35,906 bases of DNA from CAYRGG01 sp964423745 (GCA_964423745.1 CAYRGG010000046.1:1-35906), one strand, 5' to 3'. Positions 1 to 7,564 are shown, counted from the first letter of the stretch. Made by a program: numbers and translations. The notes: generated from the letters alone by a model not told the origin.

Positions 1-48
1 CACCTGTGTTCGCGCCAGTGGGCTACCTTGGAGCCTTAATTCATGTGA

Positions 49-225
49 ATGGTATTACAACACACCTTAGAGCAACAGCTAACGTCACGTCTTCGCCAAA
101 ACCTCCTGGCTATGGCAGGGTATCCCAGGGATGCTAAACCACCGACCCCACCAGGCACTGAGACTACAGCCACGTCATCATCCTCAGATCTACTCACAAC
201 AACTCCGGAGAGCATAGGTCCATGA
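49..225 (+). pseudogene. Small ORF before rnfC, possible decayed rnfB tail
   Basis: A 58-codon frame opens at ATG 49 and its TGA overlaps the rnfC ATG (ATGA), an arrangement typical of translational coupling inside an operon. The product starts with an amphipathic stretch rich in Gln, Leu and Arg and ends in a Pro/Thr/Ser-rich tail. rnfB normally lies directly upstream of rnfC, and RnfB proteins often end in a charged or low-complexity tail after the ferredoxin domain, so this could be the end of rnfB. No CxxCxxCxxxCP cluster is readable in one frame in bases 1-48, so if this is rnfB it is frameshifted or cut here. Position and coupling are seen; identity is inferred and weak. Confidence 0.3.
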
Positions 226-933
226 ATGCTCTACTCTCTGCCTGGACTCCCAGTTTTCGCCATGGCGTTCACCCCCACGATCACAAGGAACACACGGCCC
301 ACCTGACCGTTCAACGGATGCCCTTTGTGAATCACTACAGACTGCCCTTACAGCAACATGTGGGAACCCCGAGCCGTTGTGTGGTACAACCGGGCCAGCG
401 GGTGGAGCGGGGACAACTGCTGGCCGAACCCGATGGCTTTATGTCCACGGCGCTCCACAGCCCGGTCACCGGTTGGATTAAAGGACTGCAACCCCAGCGC
501 CACCCCAACGGTCGACTGGTAGCCACGGTGTGCATCGACACTGACCCCTACGCTACCCAACAGATGAATAGCAAACCGGCCAGCAGGTCATTATCCTTTG
601 ACGCCTTTGTGGGCCATGTTCAGCAGGCAGGCTTGGTGGGTATGGGGGGCGCAGCCTTTCCCAGTCATGTGAAGTATGCCCCACCCCCCGAGAAACCCGT
701 TCACCATTTGGTCATCAACGGCAGCGAATGCGAACCCTATCTCACCGCAGACTACCGGCTGATGGTGGAACGACCCTCGGCTTGCTAAAGCAGGGCGTTA
801 CAGCGACGTGGAGCAGCAGGATGGCCTGGACTGTATGGAGTGCGGGTCGTGTACCTTCGCCTGCCCCTCGAGCATTCCTATTGTACAGCGGGTAAAGATG
901 GCCAAACTCAACCTGCGTCACGGCAAAGGCTAA
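222..933 (+). pseudogene. rnfC: rnfC remnant, central deletion plus frameshift
   Basis: RnfC is the peripheral NADH-oxidising, iron-sulfur subunit of the Rnf complex. Residues 1 to about 183 (222-770) match the RnfC N-terminus: an RnfC barrel/sandwich region, the glycine-rich GMGGAAFPSHVK segment and the NGSECEPY motif of the 51K-like flavin/NADH fold. The text then jumps and shifts frame. Frame 222 stops at 788, while bases from about 772 to 933, in the next frame, encode only the far C-terminus with a CMECGSCTFACP ferredoxin motif and the usual basic tail. About 200 or more residues are missing, including the rest of the 51K fold, the SLBB region and the first 4Fe-4S motif. Family members are usually over 430 aa. 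rnfD starts 7 bp downstream. It is either a real pseudogene or an assembly collapse. Confidence 0.85.
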
Positions 934-940
934 CGGTTCC

Positions 941-2002
941 GTGACGCCTAAGAATCCCCAGCTGCTCCTGCAAGCGGCGCCCTTTTTACAACAGGGGGTA
1001 ACCACCCCCCAGGTGATGCGGGATATCCTGTGGGCTCTCCTGCCGGTTATACTGGCATCCCTATGGTACTTTGGAATGAGCGCCGTGTTGGTGCTTCTCG
1101 CCAGCAGCCTAGGGGCCATTATCACCGAATGGATCGTTAATCCTTCTGTACCACCGGCGACGCAGGGGGGCAAAGGCTGGCAACCCGCTCCACGACGGCT
1201 GTCCTATCTGCACCGGGGGGCCTCTTTGCGAGACGGGAGCGCCCTCCTCACCGGTGTGCTGCTGGGACTTATCTTACCCCCTGCCATACCTTTGTGGATG
1301 GCCTTTTTAGGGGGTGTGGTGGCGGTGGGTCTGGGTAAATTAGTTTGGGGAGGACTGGGTAATAATCTGTTTAACCCGGCCTTGGTGGGCAGGGCTTTTT
1401 TACAGGCGTCTTTTCCCACGGCCATTACCACTTGGACCCTGCCCGATAATGATTTTTTGAGTCTCCAATCCAGCACTTTGGCGACGCCTTTGATGCAAGG
1501 CACGGTGGATGCCGCCAGCGCCGCAACCCCCTTGGGCTTGATGAAATTTCAACAACAAATGACGCCTTATCACGAGCTTATTTTAGGGAACACCGCAGGC
1601 TCCTTGGGAGAAACCAGTGCTTTGGCAATTCTGTTGGGGGGCGTTTACCTGTTATTACGACGCAGCATCGACTGGCGCATCCCGACGGGTATCCTGTTGT
1701 CAGCGGGAGTCTTTGCTACGCTTTTATTTATGGTGAACGGGAGTCGCTTTCCTGACCCTCTGTTTGTGGTGTTTTCTGGTAGTTTATTGTTTGGCGCAGT
1801 CTTTATGGCCACTGACCCAGTGACATCACCCCTGACCCCGAAAGGGACCTGGTGGTTTGCCATTGGGATTGGTACGATCGTGGTCCTAATTCGCGTGTTT
1901 GGTGGTCTTCCAGAGGGCGTTATGTATGCCATCTTGTTGATGAATGCAGCAACTCCTCTGCTTTCTCGCTATAGTCAACCACGGGTATTTAGTCATCATT
2001 GA
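941..2002 (+). CDS. rnfD: RnfD, membrane flavoprotein subunit of Rnf complex
   Basis: A 353-aa integral membrane subunit, full family length, of the ion-translocating ferredoxin:NAD oxidoreductase (Rnf/Rsx). RnfD carries a covalently bound FMN; the expected attachment Thr is visible in the SAATPLG motif near residue 187. Many hydrophobic segments run along the chain, and the conserved NLFNPALVGRAF and FMATDPVTSP segments of the NqrB/RnfD family are present. The start is GTG at 941, 7 bp after the rnfC remnant stop. No better ATG is available near the conserved N-terminus. The frame is intact despite damage to both rnfC and rnfE. If the complex is dead, this gene should be drifting, but no damage is seen. 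Confidence 0.93.
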   Translation: MTPKNPQLLLQAAPFLQQGVTTPQVMRDILWALLPVILASLWYFGMSAVLVLLASSLGAIITEWIVNPSVPPATQGGKGWQPAPRRLSYLHRGASLRDGSALLTGVLLGLILPPAIPLWMAFLGGVVAVGLGKLVWGGLGNNLFNPALVGRAFLQASFPTAITTWTLPDNDFLSLQSSTLATPLMQGTVDAASAATPLGLMKFQQQMTPYHELILGNTAGSLGETSALAILLGGVYLLLRRSIDWRIPTGILLSAGVFATLLFMVNGSRFPDPLFVVFSGSLLFGAVFMATDPVTSPLTPKGTWWFAIGIGTIVVLIRVFGGLPEGVMYAILLMNAATPLLSRYSQPRVFSHH

Positions 2003-2039
2003 TGATAAAAATTACGCACAAAAAGGCACAAACTCATCC

Positions 2040-2711
2040 ATGTTGCAACGCTTAAAAAAAATCTTCAAGGTACCCTCCCAACCCAGTTCCACCCGTCTGA
2101 TCACGACATTAGGCATTGCCAGTCTTTTATCGGGTTTCGCTATTGTTGGCATTTATGAATTGACCTTGTCCACCATCGCCTCCCACAAAGTGGAAGCCAC
2201 CCGGCAAGCGGTTCACAATGTGCTGCCGGGGATTACCCAGTTCCAACCCCTCGTCTATGACGCTGGACAGTTACAATCAGCCTCTGAGGTCCAGAGCGAG
2301 GCTGAGTTAATCTATGCCGGTTACGATAGCGCGGGTAAGTTGGTGGGTTATGCCATTCCTGGAGAAGGTCCCGGTTATCAAGACACCATTCAATTGCTTT
2401 ATGGTTATCGGCCCAGCGAGGGTCTTATCGTTGGCATGGAGGTATTAGCCAGCCGGGAGACACCAGGTTCGGGGGATAAGATCCAAAAAGATGAGGAATT
2501 TTTAGCTAACTTTAAATCCTTAGCCGTGGATCCAAAAATCGTTGTAGTGAGCAACGGCAGTAAATCGCAACCCAACGAGATTGATGGTATCAGTGGCGCT
2601 ACGGTGTCCACCAACAGTGTCGTGGCTATTCTCAACACCAGTCATCGTCGCTGGGCAGAGCGTCTGCCTGCGTCGGGTTCCGAGTCTCTTCTACCCAGCA
2701 ACGTGAATTAA
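2040..2711 (+). CDS. rnfG: RnfG, FMN-binding periplasmic subunit
   Basis: A 223-aa protein with one N-terminal membrane helix (about residues 22-44) and a periplasmic FMN-binding domain. The covalent FMN attachment motif SGAT is present in DGISGATVST near the C-terminus, and ETPGSGDK matches the conserved RnfG/NqrC block. The start chosen is ATG 2040. The frame is open back to 1944, but that part overlaps rnfD and has no RnfG similarity, whereas MLQRLKK directly before the membrane helix fits the family. The Shine-Dalgarno sequence is weak (AAGG about 10 bp upstream). It receives electrons from RnfD-side flavins in known complexes. Confidence 0.92.
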   Translation: MLQRLKKIFKVPSQPSSTRLITTLGIASLLSGFAIVGIYELTLSTIASHKVEATRQAVHNVLPGITQFQPLVYDAGQLQSASEVQSEAELIYAGYDSAGKLVGYAIPGEGPGYQDTIQLLYGYRPSEGLIVGMEVLASRETPGSGDKIQKDEEFLANFKSLAVDPKIVVVSNGSKSQPNEIDGISGATVSTNSVVAILNTSHRRWAERLPASGSESLLPSNVN

Positions 2712-2723
2712 AAGACTTAGCTT

Positions 2724-3032
2724 ATGTCCGTTTCTTCGCTAAGAATTTACGGGGAATTTAGTAAAGGTATTTGGAAAGAAAACCCAGTATTTGTCCACGT
2801 ATTGGGACTCTGTCCCATGCTTGCGGTTACCAATTCAGCTATTAACGCTTTGGCCATGGCTATCGCCACGGGCTTTGTATTACTAGGCTCATGGGTCATC
2901 ATGTTACTGCCTCCCGGTGGCTTTCTTACCCTAGGGCTTATTTTGCTGTTCTTCAATTGGCTGCAAGAGCAACGCCCGCAACCGCAAACCACCTTCCCCA
3001 CCAACAGTCATCTCGAAGGGGAGAAAACCTAA
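2724..3032 (+). pseudogene. rnfE: rnfE with in-frame internal deletion
   Basis: RnfE is a six-helix membrane subunit of about 200-230 aa. This frame encodes only 102 aa. Residues 1 to about 55 match the family N-terminus (ENPVFVHVLGLCPMLAVTNS, then one helix), and the rest matches only the last helix (LLPPGGFLTLGLILLFFN) plus tail. Roughly 110 residues are missing from the middle, with the frame kept, including the conserved helix block around the usual PLIVTNCAI motif. The stop overlaps the rnfA ATG by one base (TAATG), so operon coupling is preserved. A functional RnfE is unlikely. A short hybrid membrane protein could still be made. This is the second internal deletion in the cluster. Confidence 0.85.
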
Positions 3033-3604
3033 TGGATAACCTAGTTTGGATCTTTATCAGTGCTTTGCTGGTGAATAATTTTGTGCTTTCATACTTTTTA
3101 GGCTTATGTCCTTTTTTCGGAGTTTTCGGGAAACTGGAAACGGCTTTTCGACTGGGTATCGCCAGCACCTTTGTTATGGTCATCACTGCCATGGCGGCTT
3201 GGCTGTTGAATAGCTACATTTTACCCTATGCGCCTTATTTACGTCTTATTAGCTTTATTGTGGTGATTGCCAGCACAGTGCAATTTGTTGAGATGATGGT
3301 TAAAAAATTTAGTCAACCGCTGTTCGAGGCACTGGGTATTTTTTTACCCTTGATTACCACTAACTGCGCCATTTTAGGTTTGGCTATCTTTGCCACCAAT
3401 CGCGGTTACAATTTTGTGGAAGGGTTGGTATTCGCTCTAGGGGCCGGTGGCGGCTTTACCTTAGCCCTGGTGTTGATGGCGGGTTTGCGGCAAGAAGCTG
3501 AACTCCTTGAGATCCCTTCGCTGATGAAAGGTACAGCCATGAATTTGATCATTGCCGGTATTTTATCCATGGCTTTTATGGGCTTTGCTGGCCTGTTTAA
3601 TTAA
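3032..3604 (+). CDS. rnfA: RnfA, membrane subunit of Rnf complex
   Basis: A 190-aa, six-helix membrane protein, full length for RnfA/RsxA. It shows the conserved N-terminal block LVNNFVLSYFLGLCPFFG and the PLITTNCAILG motif, both containing the cysteines that in known Rnf/Nqr complexes hold an intramembrane iron-sulfur centre between RnfA and RnfE. The start is ATG 3032, overlapping the rnfE stop and preceded by GGGGAG in the rnfE tail. The frame is open further upstream, but that segment is out-of-frame rnfE sequence. Its partner RnfE lacks the matching central cysteine region, so the shared cofactor could not form as sequenced. Confidence 0.95.
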   Translation: MDNLVWIFISALLVNNFVLSYFLGLCPFFGVFGKLETAFRLGIASTFVMVITAMAAWLLNSYILPYAPYLRLISFIVVIASTVQFVEMMVKKFSQPLFEALGIFLPLITTNCAILGLAIFATNRGYNFVEGLVFALGAGGGFTLALVLMAGLRQEAELLEIPSLMKGTAMNLIIAGILSMAFMGFAGLFN

Positions 3605-3634
3605 TTAATTTAATTATTAGAAAAACATACTATT

Positions 3635-3814
3635 ATGTTTGATTATTTAGCGTCTATTTTGAGTGTCGTTGCCCTGTGGATGGGCTGGCTTGCAGTGCAA
3701 CTCTGGCTAAACCGAAAAACATCGCAACCGCAATGGCAGTGCAAAATCAACTCTTTTGGATGCTGTGGTCAGCGGCGCCAATGTAGCCGTTATACAGACC
3801 CTGGCACGGACTAG
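3635..3814 (+). CDS. Small Cys-rich membrane ORF after rnfA
   Basis: A 59-aa frame starting 30 bp after rnfA, too short for routine ORF calling. Residues 4-25 form one membrane helix, followed by a basic linker and a cysteine cluster (Cys36, 43, 44, 50, including FGCCGQRRQC). The layout of one helix plus a short Cys-rich cytoplasmic tail resembles NqrM (DUF539), the small factor needed for Na+-NQR maturation and often placed near nqr/apbE genes, but no NqrM sequence match can be claimed. Position suggests it belongs to the rnf operon. It could also be chance. Unrecognised otherwise. Confidence 0.4.
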   Translation: MFDYLASILSVVALWMGWLAVQLWLNRKTSQPQWQCKINSFGCCGQRRQCSRYTDPGTD

Positions 3815-3883
3815 TTAACTTTGTGGTATGACTAGCACAGCAAATCGATCTAATTTTAAGGCAGCATCTAGTACAGTCAACTA

Positions 3884-3975
3884 CCGCTTCCTTTAGGAAG
3901 CGGCTTGCCCGTGCGCTCCCCAGGGTTCGAGCCTGGATCATTGGGCCGAGCTTCAGGGTCGATTGACAGCGACCC
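3884..3975. other. Three consecutive hairpins between rnf and cysB
   Basis: Three perfect inverted repeats lie in 92 bp of non-coding DNA: 3884-3891/3896-3903 (8 bp, loop TTTA), 3920-3924/3932-3936 (5 bp, loop GTTCGAG) and 3956-3961/3970-3975 (6 bp, loop ATTGACAG). None is followed by a clear T-run, so a simple intrinsic terminator is not convincing. The second hairpin looks like a tRNA T-arm, but the loop register is wrong and no acceptor or anticodon arm fits. This may be a structured leader for cysB, a small RNA, or the 3' end structure of the rnf transcript. Confidence 0.4.
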
Positions 3976-4077
3976 ATCCTCATGGTTGTTTAACCCTGGA
4001 AACTTTAAGTTTATTCAGTTGTCCTTATTATAACTTTTAACACCAAATGGCATGGTAAGGAGCGTTCGGAGCATCTT

Positions 4078-5052
4078 GTGAAACTTCAGCAATTGCGTTA
4101 CTTGACTGCTATTGCCAAAAACAATCTCAATATTTCTGCAGCGGCTGAGAGCCTTTATACTTCCCAACCGGGCGTAAGCAAGCAAATTCGTTTGTTGGAA
4201 GACGAACTAGGTGTTGAAATATTTAATCGCAATGGCAAGCATCTTAGCCATATTACCTCCGTTGGCGAACAAATTATAAAAAAAGCCGAGCAAATCTTAG
4301 GCGAAGTCAGAAACATCCAAACCATTGCGGCTGAGTTTAGAAACGACCAGCTAGGCAGTTTATCCATCGCCACTACTCATACCCAAGCTCGCTATGCATT
4401 ACCGCCGGTTATTCAAGCCTTTCGTGAACGTTATCCTTCGGTGAGTTTACAAATCCAGCAAGGCTCCCCCGCACAAATCGCCGAACTTGTAGTTTCCGGC
4501 GAGGTGGATTTTGCCATCGCTACAGAAGCTGTTGAGCTTTTTGAAGATCTCATTATGATGCCTTGCTATTTATGGAACCGAAGCGTTATCACACCCTTGG
4601 GTCATGAACTGATCCATTTACCAGAACTCACATTAGAAGCTATCGTGCGTTATCCACTGGTCACTTATGTTTTTGGATTTACGGGACATTCCAAATTAGA
4701 CGAAGCATTTCGCAATGCCAAACTGGATCCCAAGGTGGTGTTTACGGCCACCGATACAGATGTTATCAAAACCTATGTGCGTCTTGGGCTCGGCGTCGGC
4801 ATCATTGCCGCCATGGCCTTTGATCCTGAACGCGATCAGGATTTGGTGAAATTAGATGCCAGTCATTTGTTTCCGTCCAGCATAACCCGTATTGGTTTTC
4901 GGCGCGGTAGTCTATTGCGGGCCTATATGCATGATTTTATACAACTCTTTGCACCGCATCTCACATCTGAGGTGATTGAGGCAGCCCAGCAAGCACCTTC
5001 CAATGAAGCCATTAAAGAACTATTTGACAGTTTGGTTTTGCCGGTTCTCTAA
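4078..5052 (+). CDS. cysB: CysB-type LysR transcriptional regulator
   Basis: A 324-aa LysR-family regulator, the exact usual length of CysB, which activates sulfate assimilation and cysteine genes with N-acetylserine or thiosulfate/sulfate as effector. The N-terminal winged HTH starts MKLQQLRYL and contains the CysB-like TSQPGVSKQIRLLEDELG block. The effector domain shows TTHTQARY with Thr100 and Thr102, the sulfate-contact site of CysB-clade proteins, and the later VGIIAAMAF segment. The start is GTG 4078, chosen because it gives the conserved N-terminus and sits 14 bp after AAGGAG. It stands alone after a structured gap and is probably independent of the rnf genes. Confidence 0.93.
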   Translation: MKLQQLRYLTAIAKNNLNISAAAESLYTSQPGVSKQIRLLEDELGVEIFNRNGKHLSHITSVGEQIIKKAEQILGEVRNIQTIAAEFRNDQLGSLSIATTHTQARYALPPVIQAFRERYPSVSLQIQQGSPAQIAELVVSGEVDFAIATEAVELFEDLIMMPCYLWNRSVITPLGHELIHLPELTLEAIVRYPLVTYVFGFTGHSKLDEAFRNAKLDPKVVFTATDTDVIKTYVRLGLGVGIIAAMAFDPERDQDLVKLDASHLFPSSITRIGFRRGSLLRAYMHDFIQLFAPHLTSEVIEAAQQAPSNEAIKELFDSLVLPVL

Positions 5053-5242
5053 AAAGTCGCGTAACAAAAAAGCAATGTTTTTTTGCCATATTATTAGCAA
5101 ACCTAGAGAAAAATTCTTTATCAAAAATACGCTTTTTGGTTTTTTGTTAAACCTTATATTGCACATTATGGGGTTTGCATTTTGGCAAACAAGACGTACA
5201 TTTATATCTTTTAAAAAAACTACAATCGCTTGTTACATTAAA

Positions 5243-5281
5243 GGGATTTTTTAATCCCTCTATATTCTACAATATAGAGGG
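5243..5281. other. Two mutually exclusive hairpins downstream of cysB
   Basis: A perfect 11-bp stem with loop CTAC is formed by 5256-5266 and 5271-5281. An overlapping perfect 6-bp stem with loop TTTT uses 5243-5248 and 5253-5258, so the two share bases 5256-5258 and cannot form together. The site lies between cysB (+) and the convergent gene ending at 5344 (-). No T-run follows the long stem on either strand, so it is not a standard intrinsic terminator, though it may still end or protect both transcripts. The rest of 5053-5343 is AT-rich with no credible gene. Confidence 0.4.
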
Positions 5282-5343
5282 AAAAATCGACAATGTGAGA
5301 AAGTTTTAGAATACGGCAACCAGCTAACGCTAATTAGCTAGCG

Positions 5344-6069
5344 CTAGAAGGTAGGCGTCCAAATGGACGTTTCACCCAGCACAGCCACAAAATTTTCTCC
5401 TGAACACCAACTTTTATCATTAATCAAAAATTTAAAGCTGAGCACACCCGAATTGGCCTGAGTCTGCCAAGACCATTCATCATTACCTGTGTTATCCATT
5501 AAAATACCGTTCTCCCAGCTCAAGCCACCTCCTTCTCCGCGTATATAAACGCTGTTACCGTACCCCACATCCACTTTAGCTATGATGGTGGTGGATAATT
5601 TTTCACCGTTGTTTTTCTTGGTTGTTTTTCTAGTTGTTTTCTGTGGCTCTGAAGCGACCTTTTTTGAGCTTTCTTTTGGGGCCTGTTCAACCTTATCGTT
5701 CTTCACGATAGCACCTTTCGACGAAGATGAATTTTGACTGCCTTTGGCAACGATTTTAGCTTGCTTTGCAGCGGCGGAAGCGGATTTTTTAGTAGCCGGT
5801 GTCCCACGGCTTTTGGCAGCCGCCGTTGTGTTTGCAGAACTGGGTTTTTTAGTACTCTGTGTCGCGCTGCTCTTGCCAGCCGCTGCTTTAGTATCCACCT
5901 TATTTTGCGCCAACTTAGTTTTATTAGTAACTGATTTGGTTGATGTAGCTTGCCCCTTGGAAGCCGCTGGAAGCTCGACTTTGTTTTTTATCTCCTTTTT
6001 AGCAACCTTTTTTTTAGGCGTTACTTTTTTTTCAGTGCTAGAATGACTGTCGGCTTTTTTAATCGCCAC
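5344..6069 (-). CDS. Histone-H1-like protein with C-terminal CBM-like domain
   Basis: A 241-aa protein with two parts. Residues 1 to about 155 are low complexity, rich in Lys, Ala, Ser and Thr, with repeated KK/AAKK-type motifs as in bacterial histone-H1-like and AlgP-type nucleoid proteins; this part should be disordered and bind DNA. Residues about 158-241 are a compact beta-rich domain with spaced Trp/Gly (YIRGEGGGLSW, DEWSW, FKFLINDKSW), resembling starch/glycogen-binding modules of the CBM20/CBM48 kind. The start is GTG 6069 with GAGGAG nearby; the stop is at 5344. It lies 33 bp downstream of the H-NS gene and is likely co-transcribed with it. The DNA-binding role is inferred from composition; the carbohydrate ligand is inferred from the domain pattern only. 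Confidence 0.8.
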   Translation of the reverse strand: MAIKKADSHSSTEKKVTPKKKVAKKEIKNKVELPAASKGQATSTKSVTNKTKLAQNKVDTKAAAGKSSATQSTKKPSSANTTAAAKSRGTPATKKSASAAAKQAKIVAKGSQNSSSSKGAIVKNDKVEQAPKESSKKVASEPQKTTRKTTKKNNGEKLSTTIIAKVDVGYGNSVYIRGEGGGLSWENGILMDNTGNDEWSWQTQANSGVLSFKFLINDKSWCSGENFVAVLGETSIWTPTF

Positions 6070-6102
6070 GAATTTTTCTCCTCTTAATAATTCAAAAGCC
6101 TT

Positions 6103-6414
6103 TCAAGTACTTAGATCATCTAGACTTTTTCCCGATGCCAAGGCATCATTAAGCCATTTAGGACGTTTTCCTCTACCCGTCCATGTTTCATTAGGGTTGT
6201 CAGGGTTGCGGTATTTTGTAACGCTCTTTGACTTTTCAACGTCCTCATCTTTTATGTCAATATTTAAGTTTGCCGATGCCGCTAAGGTTTTTATTTCCTT
6301 AATAACAGCTTTTTTTTTATCTTTTTCATACTGATTTACCAGTGCTTGAGCATTTGTAATCAAGTTTTGTAGTGCTTCAACAGACATTTCTTTTAGCTGG
6401 TCGATCTTTATCAT
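6103..6414 (-). CDS. H-NS family nucleoid protein
   Basis: A 103-aa H-NS-type protein. The N-terminal half (residues about 5-60) is a coiled-coil oligomerisation segment. The C-terminal DNA-binding domain is clear: KYRNPDNPNETWTGRGKRPKWL contains the TGRGKRPKW version of the family AT-hook-like motif that reads AT-rich minor grooves. The ATG at 6414 is preceded by AAGGAG. The gene sits in AT-rich DNA, divergent from the Tus-like gene and just upstream of the H1-like gene. Probably a silencer of AT-rich or foreign DNA and self-regulated through its own AT-rich upstream region. Whether it is the main chromosomal H-NS or a local paralogue cannot be told. Confidence 0.92.
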   Translation of the reverse strand: MIKIDQLKEMSVEALQNLITNAQALVNQYEKDKKKAVIKEIKTLAASANLNIDIKDEDVEKSKSVTKYRNPDNPNETWTGRGKRPKWLNDALASGKSLDDLST

Positions 6415-6635
6415 TTCGAATACTCCTTAAAGCACTTAAAATTTAAGCTGCATGAGATTACCGTAATCTATCATGATGCATAATGATCGCTAAAAAATAT
6501 AATTTTTCAAGTGAAATTAAATTTTTTTTTACAATAAAAAAGCTTTACTCTTAAATTATCCTTATTGAAACATTTGACTTGGTTAATTAATAAGATGATG
6601 ATATAAAAAAATCCTTATTAGTTTGACAATTTGTT
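6415..6635. promoter_or_regulatory. AT-rich divergent promoter region, hns / Tus-like gene
   Basis: 221 bp separate the two divergent starts. The DNA is much richer in A and T than its surroundings, with runs of A and T (for example 6524-6532), as expected for an H-NS-bound, intrinsically curved control region. TTGACT at about 6577 and TATAAA further on are too far apart for a standard promoter, so no -35/-10 pair is claimed. In E. coli a Ter site overlaps the tus promoter; here only a partial ATTAGTTTG resemblance to the start of TerB is seen just before the ATG at 6636. Confidence 0.35.
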
Positions 6636-7541
6636 ATGAAAACCTCTAAATCAGAACTACGTATTACCCTTTTTGAAAACTTTACAACCCTACTCTCAGC
6701 AGTAAACAACTTTTGCTTTTCATTGCGTCATAATGAATCATTGCCCCTTTGGATTTCTCGCACCCCCTTAGAAATTAGTAACGATGTATCCATGCGGGCT
6801 AAAGCGATCAAACTCTATCAAGCCCTCTGGTATGAGGACGGGCAAGACGGTCGCGATACCCTGACATGTCCGGGAATTATCGGTGCCGATGATAAAACCT
6901 TGATGTTGGCTAGAACCTGTAATGACGTTAAAGACGCCTTTAAAAAAGCCGTTTTAGCGCTCAAAACGTTGCCTAAAGCGGATATGGATAAGCTTATGGA
7001 AGACTTACATCAACGGGACGAAACCGTCGCCACGGCCATGCAACGCATGGGCGCTGCGCGGCTCAATTTAAAACAGGCTTACCGGCATATACCGGTATTG
7101 GATAAACGACCCATAAAGATCGGTTTTACCTGGTCTAAACAAGGGCGCACTATCCAAAGAACCAGTGTCCAAGAAGCCCGTCGACTGCTTGAGCGACGCC
7201 GAGAAACACCTCAAACTCGTCTAGAATTAGAGCGCTTGGCGCCCATCGCAGAAACCGAGATGCTGGCTAGAGTGCGTCGTGTCTGTCCTCATTTACGGGC
7301 AAATTTGGTTTTTCAAACCCCTGATGATGAAATTCAGCGCCGCCTCATGCAAGCCCCCTTGCCGATTTTAGTGCCTCTACAACCGGGGGAGCAGCTACCC
7401 GAATTCGTACCTATTGCACCTGAGCCTACCGGCAATCAACGTTTGCAACGGTCCGATGTACGTATTGAAGAGGAAGCGCTTTTGCCAACGATTCGAATCC
7501 ATCGTTATCGATTTCCCTATCGCCATTCATCACCTGAGTGA
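6636..7541 (+). CDS. Tus-like DNA replication terminus-binding protein
   Basis: A 301-aa protein, close to the 309 aa of E. coli Tus. The best anchor is residues 148-166, AYRHIPVLDKRPIKIGFTW, which aligns with the Tus segment AYRTLTVLHDPATLRFGW at nearly the same residue number. The protein also ends with a similar basic beta-strand (IRIHRYRF), and the middle is rich in Arg/Lys. Tus binds Ter sites and blocks replisomes from one direction. Overall similarity is low, so the call rests on length, the central block and the C-terminal strand. Contacts such as E. coli His144 cannot be placed with confidence. It is divergent from hns. The downstream hydrolase has a possible GTG overlapping its stop but a better start at 7565. 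A different DNA-binding protein of the same fold remains possible. Confidence 0.65.
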   Translation: MKTSKSELRITLFENFTTLLSAVNNFCFSLRHNESLPLWISRTPLEISNDVSMRAKAIKLYQALWYEDGQDGRDTLTCPGIIGADDKTLMLARTCNDVKDAFKKAVLALKTLPKADMDKLMEDLHQRDETVATAMQRMGAARLNLKQAYRHIPVLDKRPIKIGFTWSKQGRTIQRTSVQEARRLLERRRETPQTRLELERLAPIAETEMLARVRRVCPHLRANLVFQTPDDEIQRRLMQAPLPILVPLQPGEQLPEFVPIAPEPTGNQRLQRSDVRIEEEALLPTIRIHRYRFPYRHSSPE

Positions 7542-7564
7542 CAACCTTATCCTGGAGCGCTCTT

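Noticed and set aside
1..48. rnfB second ferredoxin cluster in the first bases
   Set aside because: Only scattered His-Leu-Cys and Pro-Val fragments in different frames; no CxxCxxCxxxCP can be read.
3918..3938. T-arm-like CCAGG-GTTCGAG-CCTGG suggesting a tRNA
   Set aside because: The TTC is out of register in the loop and no acceptor, D or anticodon arm can be drawn around it.
5744..6046. Hydrophobic 100-aa frame on +
   Set aside because: It is the antisense of the Lys/Ala-rich repeat region; the Leu/Phe/Ala content comes from complementing AAA/GCA codons.
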